Below, in pieces: positions 51,604 through 61,144 of a stretch of 64,000 bases of DNA (its first letter is position 1; each line of letters begins with the position of its first letter). The DNA is from Phytopythium helicoides (lineage: Eukaryota > Oomycota > Peronosporomycetes > Pythiales > Pythiaceae): contig JANFNE010000004.1 in NCBI GenBank assembly GCA_024867545.1, forward strand, positions 248,001 to 312,000. Reading direction: 5' to 3'. Position numbers and translations under genes: made by a program. The notes beneath the pieces were generated by a model that was not told the origin of the DNA, did not search any database, and was given only the letters and a program-made list of their open reading frames with translations.

Positions 51604-52981
51604 TTCATTCTGTCCTCACGTGACGTGGCGCCGTCTACTGGGGTTGACGACAACGACGCCGTTGGTGGAGACCTCGAGCTGGAAACGCACGATGACCCCC
51701 GATCTGACAGTGATGATGATGGCGGATCCGTCTTTTTGGCCGCGGCTCCTGTTGGTGACGCGCCTCAGTGGTTCGGTGACGACGAAATGGACGACGACAC
51801 CGAAGACTTGGACATCGATGTTGTGACGGTGGAAGATGATGAGGCGGCCTTGGAGGGCAAGACTGTGTTTGACCTCTATGCTGATGAATCGAGCATTACC
51901 GTCGATCCAGACTTCGTCACAGCTGAAAAGAAAGCAGAAGTGAATACTCCGAACCAGCATCACGAGACAACCGTTGACAGCGACTCCAGCAGCACGACGG
52001 TTGTTATCTACAGCAGCAGCAGTAGCAGCAGCTCTAGCAGCTCCAGCAGCGGCTCCAGCAGTAGTTCCAGTAGTAGCTCTGGCAGTAGCAGCTCGTCATC
52101 GTCTTCGGATGAAGACGATGAGTCCCGACCACGGAAGCGACCACGAGTTGTTCTGCGAGTTGCGCCTCCAGCAAAGCCCAAGCCGAAGACAAAGGCAAAG
52201 TCGAAGGCAGGAAAGTCTAAAGCGACTGCAAAGCCAAGGGCACCAGAAATCCCGCACCACATCCCTGACGAGTACACGATTTTTGAAAATGTGCAAGGTG
52301 ATGATCGCAACTTTCCGACTCTGAAGGGCACGTATTCCATCCGCCACAGTCGACGAGCGTGCTTCGAAGGAAGATGGGGATTCTGTGACGAGGACTTTGC
52401 AACTGGCCAAGTGAGCGCTTTTGAGTACGTGTCACGCGGGCTGCAGCGCGATCGGGGGGACCGGCGACCAATCTCGGGCAAATACACGGGATTCTTTAAG
52501 CTGAAGCAGTTCAACGGGCGAATTATCAAAGTCCCCGAAAACCAGATCGAGCTGCAGTTTATGAAGCTTCCAAACGCACTTTTCGACGGCAACGGTGCTG
52601 GTGGTGAGAGTGCCGAAGATGAAGTGCATACACGGTACGAAGTAATCGGGAAGGGCCGCAATCGCTACGGCAAGTTCCTTGTGCGCGGGTATCTGAATTT
52701 TGCGAATGGGAAGCTCAATGTGCGGCGGCGTTATCTGGATGCGTGAGGCACCATTCAGTACGAAGTTGTAGGGTTTGTAGAGACGTAATGACAGGGATTA
52801 TTGGGGTCTAACACGTGGCGTTTTACAACTGAGCTCAACGTTGGAGATAACCAAGGAACTTTATTTGTCGCAGTCGGCCATCTGAATGCAATGCTCACAG
52901 AGTCTCATGCGCCAGTGCAATGGCTTTCACCAACAGATATCAAACTCAGCGTGTGATCAATCATGCACACCGCACAAAGTA
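51604..52981 (+). repeat. Left arm of a 1.38-kb inverted repeat
   Basis: Matches 61145-62523 in reverse complement with few substitutions and no frame-changing indels. It covers a whole Ser-rich gene and about 235 bp of its 3' flank, including TGGGGTCTAACACGTGGCG and CAGTCGGCCATCTGAATGCA. Similarity fades at about 51604 on the left and 52981 on the right. Confidence 0.9.
51607..52746 (+). CDS. Ser-rich acidic/basic protein, left copy; start codon changed to ATT
   Basis: The frame equals that of 61381-62520 over all 379 codons, but the codon matching its ATG is ATT here (51607-51609). The next in-frame ATG is more than 50 codons on; GTG occurs at 51625. Layout: acidic N-terminus, a Ser run (about 130-165), a Lys/Pro/Arg-rich basic block (RPRKRPRVVL, KPKPKTKAKSKA), then a folded C-terminal domain of about 150 residues (PDEYTIFENVQGDD, FPTLKGTYSI, CFEGRWGFCDEDF, GKYTGFFKLKQFNG, GRNRYGKFLVRGYLN). 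About ten residues differ from the right copy. The basic block looks like a nuclear or DNA-binding signal. The domain is not recognised. It may be unexpressed or use another start or upstream exon. Confidence 0.55.
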   Translation: MLSSRDVAPSTGVDDNDAVGGDLELETHDDPRSDSDDDGGSVFLAAAPVGDAPQWFGDDEMDDDTEDLDIDVVTVEDDEAALEGKTVFDLYADESSITVDPDFVTAEKKAEVNTPNQHHETTVDSDSSSTTVVIYSSSSSSSSSSSSSGSSSSSSSSSGSSSSSSSSDEDDESRPRKRPRVVLRVAPPAKPKPKTKAKSKAGKSKATAKPRAPEIPHHIPDEYTIFENVQGDDRNFPTLKGTYSIRHSRRACFEGRWGFCDEDFATGQVSAFEYVSRGLQRDRGDRRPISGKYTGFFKLKQFNGRIIKVPENQIELQFMKLPNALFDGNGAGGESAEDEVHTRYEVIGKGRNRYGKFLVRGYLNFANGKLNVRRRYLDA

Positions 52982-54109
52982 CAACAAAGTACAGGCTCGA
53001 TATTGATGATTGACGATACACATCGAATGTTGGCGTTGTCGTGCTCATGTGACGACTGCGTTAACTTTTGCCACAAACTCCAGACTGGAAATGCTCTGGA
53101 AAGCACTTGTCACCGGCGATACATGCAGAAGCATCACTGTCTTTACCGTCTGCGGAGAGGCACCCCTGCAGCAAATATGTCAGCACTGAATCACCTGTAG
53201 CACATGCGACAACGCATATTTGACTCGCATCGCTTAAAGAACGGCGACAACATCTTCACTTCATTTTGAGTAGGCTGACACTCTCACATGTCAATCCTGT
53301 CGAGGACTAAATCAATATCATAGATGAGTCTCCACGCGTTGGCGATAACAACTTTATGCGCTTCTTTCTGCAGAGAAAGGCTTACGTACTGAACGCAATG
53401 AAGTCATTCACATTGTGTAGCCCATAATATGCGCATTTACATCCATCAATTTCGACTCTCAGGTAGCAGGATTTCGCCGAACATTTTGGGTACACGGACG
53501 AGTAAAACCAAACCCTTCATCTTGTAGAGTCGTCATCTAGCCACCATCTACTTGCAAGCTACGACGATGATCTTGCTCAAAGAGCGCGGGTGCGACCCAG
53601 ATAATGAACTTATTTGGTAGCCTCTCGCTATGCGCGGCAATTGTAGTTTTTTTTTTAAGGTTGGTTATAGCATCATGCGATTCATAAAAAATAACAGAAT
53701 TGCTTAACATTATGCTAGACCTTGCAAGCAAGCAGTGCGAATTCATCGACGAAGAAAGAAATATCGACCACGAGTTGAAATGAGAACCTGCCGATAGTAA
53801 GGAAGCTACTACAAAGTATTTGATAATTCAGTAGAGATGGTTGACTGTGCTTACCGCGATTTCTGCTGGTCACGCTCTGTCTCTAGGGCCCGGTGCACTT
53901 TCATTCATTTGAGTGTTGATAGGATTCTTCTCCATTCTGCTTGTATGGTCGTTAATCCATCGACGTAGCCCAGAACCGATCAAGGGATACCAAGTCGACC
54001 GATAAATAATTACGATGTCCTTGGTCTAAAAGCCAAGCAAACTGTGTGGGTTACATATTCTAGGAGATGCGCTTCTGGGAGAAATTCTGCACCCAAGACC
54101 AAAACAAAG
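52982..54109. other. Intergenic, no gene seen
   Basis: 1.13 kb between the left inverted-repeat arm and the ankyrin-kinase gene. It is AT-richer than its surroundings, with a T run at 53647-53656. No supported frame. Confidence 0.5.
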
Positions 54110-57100
54110 ATGCCGGGAAGCCTTCTCACGGCTGCTGGGGCGGGCGATCTTGACCTGGTGAAGGAGCTCAGCCAAGGCGGCGCAGACGTGAATGCCACGA
54201 ATGTAAACGGAGACACAGCGCTGATGGTTGCCGCTTTGAATAGCCACCTTGAGGTGGTCCGGTACCTTGTGGAAGAACGAGACGCGGACTGTAATGCCAA
54301 GAACAAAGACAGCGATACAGCTCTGATGTTTGCTGCTCAGAACGGTCACCTTGAAGTGGTCCGGTATCTCGTGGAAGAGCGCAGCATGGATATGAATGTT
54401 ACGAACAAATACGGAAGGTCCACGTTGATGGTTGTTGCTCAGAATGGTCACCTTGAGTTGGTCCGGTACCTTGTGGAAGAATGCGGAGTGGACGTGAATG
54501 TTAGGAACAAATACAGATGGGCAGTGCTGATGGTCGCCGCTCGCTTTGGTCACCTCGAAGTGGTTCGGTATCTCGAGGAAGAACTCAGAGTGGACGTGAA
54601 TGCCAAAGACAAAGTCGAATATACAGCGCTTATGAAAGCCCCTCGATTTGGTCGCCTTGGAGTGGTTCGGTATCTCGTGGAAGACCGCAGCGCAGACGTC
54701 AATGTTACGAACAAAGACGGAGAGACAGCACTGATGGAAGCCGCTCGCTTTGGTCACCTTGAAGTGGTTCGGTATCTCGTGGAAGACTGCAAGGTGGACG
54801 TGAATGTCACGAACAAATACGGAGATACAGCGCTTATGAAAGCCGCTCGCTTTGGTCACCTTGAAGTGGTTCGGTATCTCGTGGAAGACTGCAGAGTGGA
54901 CGTGAATGTCAAAAACAAAGATGGAGATACAGCGCTTATGAAAGCCGCTCGCTTTGGTCACCTTGAAGTGGTTCAGTATCTCGTGAAAGACTGCAGCGTA
55001 GACGTGAATGCCAAAGACAAAAGCGGATGGACCGTACTGATGGAAGCTGCTGAAAATGGTCACCTTGAAGTGGTTCAATATCTCGTGGAAGACTGCAGCG
55101 TAGACGTGAATATTACGACCAAACTCGGAGAGACAACACTGATGGAAGCCGCTACGCATGGTCACTTTGAAGTGGTTCGGTATCTCGTGGAAGAACACAG
55201 CGCAGACGTCAATGTTACGAACAAAGACGGAGAGACAACACTGATGGAAGCCGCTGGCAATGGTCACCTTGAAGTGGTTCGGTATCTCGTGGAAGACTGC
55301 AAGGTGGACGTGAATGTCACGAACAAATACGGAGAGACAACACTGATGAAAGCCGCTACGCATGGTCACCTTGAAGTGGTTCGGTATCTCGTGGAAGAAC
55401 GCGACGCGGACGTGAATGTCACGAACAAAGACGGATGGACCGCTCTGGTGAATGCCGCTACGCATGGTCACCTTGAAGTGGTTCAGTATCTCGTGGAAGA
55501 CTGCAAGGTGGACGTGAATGTCACAAACAAATACGGAGAGACAACACTGATGAAAGCCGCTACGCATGGTCACCTTCAAGTGGTTCGGTATCTCGTGGAA
55601 GATCGCAGAGTGGACGTGAATGTCAAAAGCAAAGATGGAGAGACAACACTGATGAAAGCCGCTCGCTTTGGTCACCTTGAAGTAGTTCGGTATCTTGTGG
55701 AAGACTGCAGTGTGGACGTGAATGTCATGGATAAAGGCGGATATACAGCGCTTATGAAAGCCCCTCAATTTGGTCACCTTGAAGTGGTTCGGTATCTCGT
55801 GGAAGAACACAGCGCAGACGTCAATGTTACGAACAAAGACGGAGAGACAACACTGATGGAAGCCGCTGGCAATGGTCACCTTGAAGTGGTTCGGTATCTC
55901 GTGGAAGACTGCAAGGTGGACGTGAATGTCACGAACAAATACGGAGAGACAACACTGATGAAAGCCGCTACGCATGGTCACCTTGAAGTGGTTCGGTATC
56001 TCGTGGAAGAACGCGACGCGGACGTGAATGTCACGAACAAAGACGGATGGACCGCTCTGGTGAATGCCGCTACGCATGGTCACCTTGAAGTGGTTCAGTA
56101 TCTCGTGGAAGACTGCAAGGTGGACGTGAATGTCACAAACAAATACGGAGAGACAACACTGATGAATGCCGCTACGCATGGTCACCTTGAAGTGGTTCGG
56201 TATCTCGTGGAAGATCGCAGAGTGGACGTGAATGTCAAAAGCAAAGATGGAGAGACAACACTGATGAAAGCCGCTCGCTTTGGTCACCTTGAAGTAGTTC
56301 GGTATCTTGTGGAAGACTGCAGTGTGGACGTGAATGTCATGGATAAAGGCGGATATACAGCGCTTATGAAAGCCCCTCAATTTGGTCACCTTGAAATGGT
56401 CCGGTATCTCGTGGAAGAACGCAGCGTGGACGTGAATGCCGCGGATAAAGACGGATGGACTGCACTGATGGAAGCCGCTGGCAATGGTCACCTTGAAGTG
56501 GTTCGGTATCTCGTGGAAGAACACGACGCAGACGTTAATGCTACGACCAAACTCGGATCTGTAGCGCTAATGTGTGCCGCTGAAAATGGTCACCTTGAAG
56601 TGGTTCGGTATCTCGTGGAAGACCGCAGGGTGGACGTGAATGCTACGAATAAAAATGGATGGACTGCACTGATGGAAGCCGCTTTGAATGGCCACCTTGA
56701 AGTGGTTCGGTATCTCGTGGAAGAACACAGGGCAGACGTGAATGCCACGAATAACAAGGGAGAGTCGGCAATCCGAATCGCTGGCGATCGTATGGACCAT
56801 AAAATTGTGCGCATTCTTACCCCTTTTCTGACGCATTCACAGCCAACGGTATCAGAAGCTTCCTCATTTGATTCTCTACTTCACAGCATATCTCCTTCTG
56901 AAATTGCGCTTATCAAACGCGTCGAAACTAACAATGTTGGAGGCGAATACCTCGCAAAGTGGCTAGATGCAGATGTCGTTGTCAAACTCTTCATTCATGA
57001 TGCAGCACACTCATCGTTCGAACAAGAAGTGCGGCTGTGGAGGCAATTGCGACATCCTAACGTGATCAAGATGTACGGCGCATGTGAAGCTGGTTCAGGA

Positions 57101-59548
57101 TTGCGGTTCTTCGTGTGTGAATATGCAAATGGCGGGTCGCTGATTGAGTATGTCAAGTCAACTCCAGAGGAAACACGGAGGGTGTGGAAATATTTGTATG
57201 AGGCTGCACTGGGTCTGGAGTATCTTCACGAGCGAGGGTTTGTGCATGGTGATCTTCGTTGCAGCAACATTTTGATTGGAAGTGATAATTTGTCGAGATT
57301 GTCGAATTTTGGTTTGAGTGGTGCAAAGAGTGGTGCATCTTCAAGTGTTGGATCAATGCGGTGGCAGGCTCCTGAGATTTTGAGAGGGGAAGAGTCATCT
57401 CGATTTGCATCGGATGTGTATTCTTTGGGAATGTGTGTTTTGGAGGCTGTCACTGCGAGGATTCCATGGTGCAATTATAGCGATCCCGAGTCACCGAAGG
57501 CTGCTTGGACTCCAGAGACAGATTATATGTCTTGGTGTACCCCAGAATGTCCCGACCTTGATGCACGTGACTTGGTGTGGCGTATGTGCTGTCAAGATCC
57601 GACCAAGCGCATGAAACTCCAGTCCGTCGTGTTCGAGCTCGAGCGTTTAATGCTGAAGGGGAAGTTGGGTCTTTCACAATCAGAGCCTGAACATGAGCCT
57701 GTCTACTCGCTTGACACGTTCATGTTCGGTGAGATCAAGGAACTATGGGGAAAGGTGGAAACATGCATGAAGAACATCGACAACGCTCAATACCACCAAG
57801 CATTTGATGAACTCAAATCATTGTACAAGTATCTACACGAGTCAACGCATCACATCACACTCTTGACGCGATTCCACACACTTCTCACCGAGTTCCATAC
57901 CGTCATCACGATGACTGCTGAGCAAGCCTTGGCCATGCGACTGTCGTCGACCCGTGCTACTTCGAACAGTATCTACGCGTTTCATCGACGCATCCAGTCG
58001 CTGTGGGTAGCATTGGGTCAACCAGTTGATGACGGTGTCGCACAGACGGACGTACAACGCCGTGAGATGTTTGTGTCTGGTGTGTCGGATGTGTATTTGT
58101 TGTTGCGAGAGTTGGAATCGGATGATGAGAAGGCTGCATTTTTGGAGATGTTGAAACGGGAGATGACAGATCAATATACACCTACCCAACTGGAGACGAT
58201 GAGGAAGGCAGTTGAGTCTATCGAGAGCAAGATTGGTAAGGAGAGTTTGGTTCCGGAGTGGTTCATCCCTTGGTACGAGTTGATCAAGAACGAAGACGAA
58301 TGCCTTGGTGTTGGTGGTTTCGGCAGCGTGGTCCGAGCGAAGTGGCTGGACTCTGAAGTGGTGGTGAAGCAAGTGGTGTTGAATGATCCTGAGAATACAC
58401 CACTAGTTCAGTCCGTGCCTTATAGTACATCAGATGTATCGGTGGAGGCTAAGGAAGACGATCCTGAAGAGCTTGCGAAGCAAGCGAAGAAGCGAGAAGA
58501 TGCTATGAAAATGTTCCGACGTGAGGTAGACATTTGGTTCGGATTCAGTCACCCTCACGTCATCCAACTCTTTGGCGCTTGTCATGTCGGGAGACCTTTC
58601 TTCGTGTGCGAGTACGCCACCAACGGGACGTTGGTTGACTATCTTCGGAAACATCCTGATGAGCTGTGGCAGAAGCTATATGAGGCTGCATTGGGAGTCC
58701 AGTACCTTCATGCTCGTGGAGTGGTTCATGGTGATCTGAAAGGCAACAATATCGTGATTGGTAGCGACTTAAAGGCGAAGGTGACGGACTTTGGTTTGAG
58801 TTCAATCGCGAGCGATGGAGGGAAAGCTCGAATTTCAGCCGCGTCTCATTGGGTGGCTCCAGAGTGCTTTGACGTCGATCCTCAGTTGACGTTCGAGTCG
58901 GATGTGTACTCTTTGGGCATGTGTATCGTGGAGGGGATGCGAGTCGTGGGAGGTGAAGAATACTGCTTACCCTGGGAAAACGTTGACAATCTTGTTGTGA
59001 GAGTGAAGGCAAAACGTGGTGAATTGCCACCGAGACCCTCCATCTGCACCGATAGTCAATGGGAACTAGTGGCACGCCAGTGTACATTTCAACCACAGAA
59101 AAAACGCCGCAAATTGCCACCGAGACCCTCAAGTTGCCAAAACAAAGGGTGGGAACTAGTAAAACGCATGTGCGCCCCCAAGAAACGAATCAAGGTCTCT
59201 ACTGTGGTCGATGAATTGGCGAAATTGGCGATAGCGAAAGATGATGCGACTGTCGAATCGTCTAGCGTGGAGTTTGTGCCTGAAGTTTTCTCCTCGATGA
59301 GAACTGTGCTGACCAAGCTGCATGACCTTGAGTACGTCGACTTGTGGGATGAACTGGAGATGGTGTACGAAAAGGGAATCAATGACGTCCAGAGTACCGA
59401 AGTGTTCTGCTGTTTGGTGAAAGACGCCGAGACGGCTACTTTGAAACTGCAAGAGAAAAAGACGGACTTGATATCCTCTGTCGAGAGGACCATGGCTGTG
59501 CACGCGCTGCGTCGTCGTGTGGTAAAGTTAGTGGATGCATACTCCTAA
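54110..59548 (+). CDS. Ankyrin-array, pseudokinase and kinase fusion protein
   Basis: 1812 residues from ATG 54110 (MPGSLLTAAGAGDLDLV); the frame upstream has only a GTG. About 26 ankyrin repeats of 34 residues (consensus TALMEAARFGHLEVVRYLVE) fill residues 5-900. Kinase-like domain 1 (about 930-1185) has VVVKLF, catalytic loop HGDLRCSN (H1046), but NFG (N1066) for DFG and no clear glycine loop, so it is probably a pseudokinase. A helical linker of about 190 residues follows. Kinase 2 (about 1390-1720) has GVGGFGSV (G1400), VVVKQV, a roughly 40-residue charged insert, HGDLKGNN (H1540) and DFG (D1560), so it should be active. Both resemble TKL kinases. The C-terminus repeats an LPPRPS...WELV...C module twice. 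No introns. Likely a cytosolic signalling scaffold-kinase. Confidence 0.88.
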   Translation: MPGSLLTAAGAGDLDLVKELSQGGADVNATNVNGDTALMVAALNSHLEVVRYLVEERDADCNAKNKDSDTALMFAAQNGHLEVVRYLVEERSMDMNVTNKYGRSTLMVVAQNGHLELVRYLVEECGVDVNVRNKYRWAVLMVAARFGHLEVVRYLEEELRVDVNAKDKVEYTALMKAPRFGRLGVVRYLVEDRSADVNVTNKDGETALMEAARFGHLEVVRYLVEDCKVDVNVTNKYGDTALMKAARFGHLEVVRYLVEDCRVDVNVKNKDGDTALMKAARFGHLEVVQYLVKDCSVDVNAKDKSGWTVLMEAAENGHLEVVQYLVEDCSVDVNITTKLGETTLMEAATHGHFEVVRYLVEEHSADVNVTNKDGETTLMEAAGNGHLEVVRYLVEDCKVDVNVTNKYGETTLMKAATHGHLEVVRYLVEERDADVNVTNKDGWTALVNAATHGHLEVVQYLVEDCKVDVNVTNKYGETTLMKAATHGHLQVVRYLVEDRRVDVNVKSKDGETTLMKAARFGHLEVVRYLVEDCSVDVNVMDKGGYTALMKAPQFGHLEVVRYLVEEHSADVNVTNKDGETTLMEAAGNGHLEVVRYLVEDCKVDVNVTNKYGETTLMKAATHGHLEVVRYLVEERDADVNVTNKDGWTALVNAATHGHLEVVQYLVEDCKVDVNVTNKYGETTLMNAATHGHLEVVRYLVEDRRVDVNVKSKDGETTLMKAARFGHLEVVRYLVEDCSVDVNVMDKGGYTALMKAPQFGHLEMVRYLVEERSVDVNAADKDGWTALMEAAGNGHLEVVRYLVEEHDADVNATTKLGSVALMCAAENGHLEVVRYLVEDRRVDVNATNKNGWTALMEAALNGHLEVVRYLVEEHRADVNATNNKGESAIRIAGDRMDHKIVRILTPFLTHSQPTVSEASSFDSLLHSISPSEIALIKRVETNNVGGEYLAKWLDADVVVKLFIHDAAHSSFEQEVRLWRQLRHPNVIKMYGACEAGSGLRFFVCEYANGGSLIEYVKSTPEETRRVWKYLYEAALGLEYLHERGFVHGDLRCSNILIGSDNLSRLSNFGLSGAKSGASSSVGSMRWQAPEILRGEESSRFASDVYSLGMCVLEAVTARIPWCNYSDPESPKAAWTPETDYMSWCTPECPDLDARDLVWRMCCQDPTKRMKLQSVVFELERLMLKGKLGLSQSEPEHEPVYSLDTFMFGEIKELWGKVETCMKNIDNAQYHQAFDELKSLYKYLHESTHHITLLTRFHTLLTEFHTVITMTAEQALAMRLSSTRATSNSIYAFHRRIQSLWVALGQPVDDGVAQTDVQRREMFVSGVSDVYLLLRELESDDEKAAFLEMLKREMTDQYTPTQLETMRKAVESIESKIGKESLVPEWFIPWYELIKNEDECLGVGGFGSVVRAKWLDSEVVVKQVVLNDPENTPLVQSVPYSTSDVSVEAKEDDPEELAKQAKKREDAMKMFRREVDIWFGFSHPHVIQLFGACHVGRPFFVCEYATNGTLVDYLRKHPDELWQKLYEAALGVQYLHARGVVHGDLKGNNIVIGSDLKAKVTDFGLSSIASDGGKARISAASHWVAPECFDVDPQLTFESDVYSLGMCIVEGMRVVGGEEYCLPWENVDNLVVRVKAKRGELPPRPSICTDSQWELVARQCTFQPQKKRRKLPPRPSSCQNKGWELVKRMCAPKKRIKVSTVVDELAKLAIAKDDATVESSSVEFVPEVFSSMRTVLTKLHDLEYVDLWDELEMVYEKGINDVQSTEVFCCLVKDAETATLKLQEKKTDLISSVERTMAVHALRRRVVKLVDAYS
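55171..56394 (+). repeat. 612-bp tandem duplication of six ankyrin repeats
   Basis: 55171-55782 and 55783-56394 each encode six ankyrin units in the same order and differ at only a few bases (for example LQVV against LEVV, and KAAT against NAAT). The period is exactly 612 bp (6 x 102), so the frame is kept. The near-identity indicates recent unequal crossing-over or replication slippage inside the gene. Confidence 0.9.
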
Positions 59549-61144
59549 GGAAATCATTAGAAAATCGTAAAATCATATGTATCTCCATGAAAAGCGTAAT
59601 CGTGCCATTAACCCTTAGTGCACATGAGGTATCCCGTAATGGCATCTCGGTGCAGTGGTTATGGGCACGCGTCCCGGGACGTGAGATGGCTATGAAACTC
59701 CATCAGCGCCCGCCAGTGGATCTTTCCACTCACGGAATGTTTGAAAGTCGCGCGATTTGGGTTGTCTTGCATCACCGTCGGCTCCTTGGTCTCCGTCGTC
59801 TCCTTCGCCTTTGTCGTCTCTATCGTCTCCATCTTCACTCGCTGGCGCCAGGGCTGAACGCCCGTCGCCTGTCTGCGTAATGCCACCCTCCGTCTTGAGT
59901 CCGCGAACCCCGCGGGTCTCCAACTGAATCAACGGCGCTGTGGTAGTTCGGGAGGATTCGGCCTTGGTCACTGTGGGAACAGAGCAAGGAAACCCAAACC
60001 AGCTGGCCGTGGAAAAAGGATCGGCGAGGCTTACAGGCAAGGCGTTGCCGAGACTGCGAGCTGAAAAGGTCGAAGAAAGACTTGGCGGTGCCGCTCCTTC
60101 TCGTCTCCATCACCATCTTCGTCGCCGGAAGTATCCGGCTGCTTGGAGTAGCTGCGTGGCCCCGGGTCGTGAGCCGGGAAATGCGGCCGCTTGGACTCCA
60201 TCTTGCAAATTCACGACTGAGGGACTGTGGAGTGCTGCGGTTTGCTCACCCAGCGAATCGTTCTTCCCAAGGAGGGAATCCTCCATAACGATTCCATCGA
60301 GCCGCTAGGATCCGGTAGAGCGACGCTGTGGAGAGAATTTAGGACTTTGCGTTGGAATCCACGACGCAGCCAATGAGCTCTCGGCAAGCCTTCAACGTGC
60401 CCGAGGAAATCCAGTCGAGTAGTGTAGTGTCCGTTGAGTTGCCGAGACAGTCCTCATGATGCTCGGCTCCTTGCATGGCTCCAAGGACTCCATGTGTGAG
60501 CAGCCTTCGTTTCACTTCGTATCATGCAGAGGCTGCATCACTTGCGGCCCGTTTATTTGTGTCGGAAGATATGACGTTGGGAACCAAGGTGTTATATGGC
60601 GTGTTCTTGCAATGAGGATCCGTGGATAGCGCGAGTGCGCCGCCTCCGTGAAGATTATCAGTGTCAGCAACTCAGGCAGTAGGCGGAGACTTGATGGTAG
60701 ACAGCGGTTCGGCGCTAGGTTTACGTAGTTGTGATTGAAGTGATCTATATCTGGACGAATGACGACTCAAAAGCGTCGGCAGGATTCATGCGTATCGAAA
60801 GCAACCCGTCGACGTCGTGTGTGGCCGGTAATTTTCAAGATTCAGCCAGCGGTTGTTTCGATCATGGACGAAACGAAGCAGATCGCTCTCCCGTGGACTT
60901 TGCAGTTAAAGCGAAAAGCGCGTCACCTTGCACTGTGGAAGAGTTTGCTAGAGCGCTTCGTGGTGAGCTCATGTGGTAACTGTGCATCGAGCTGCAGCTG
61001 GTTATGACGGAGCTGGTTATAAAAAATTGGAATAAAGGGTTCGACTTGTGTCTGACCGGTGTGAGCGTGCAGCTCTCGCCCGTCGAGAGAGGGCGTTTCG
61101 TGCGTGCCCGGATGCTTGAGGGTCAGACACGGATCAAGGCGAAT
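59549..61144. other. Intergenic, no gene seen
   Basis: 1.6 kb between the ankyrin-kinase stop and the right inverted-repeat arm. Open frames on both strands are under 125 codons and lack motifs or family resemblance. No tRNA or transposase trace was recognised. Confidence 0.5.

Noticed and set aside
52010..52110. AGC/AGT repeat tract as a possible microsatellite locus
   Set aside because: It encodes the Ser run of the Ser-rich protein and is present in both copies in frame.
55171..56394. Regular repeats that might suggest a CRISPR-like array
   Set aside because: The 102-bp units code for ankyrin repeats, have no spacers and the genome is eukaryotic.
54026..56524. 832-codon open frame on the minus strand across the ankyrin repeats (FHEIPNHFKV-type repeats)
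   Set aside because: It is the antisense shadow of the 102-bp ankyrin units; a repeat without stops in one antisense frame stays open for its whole length. The sense frame matches a known family.
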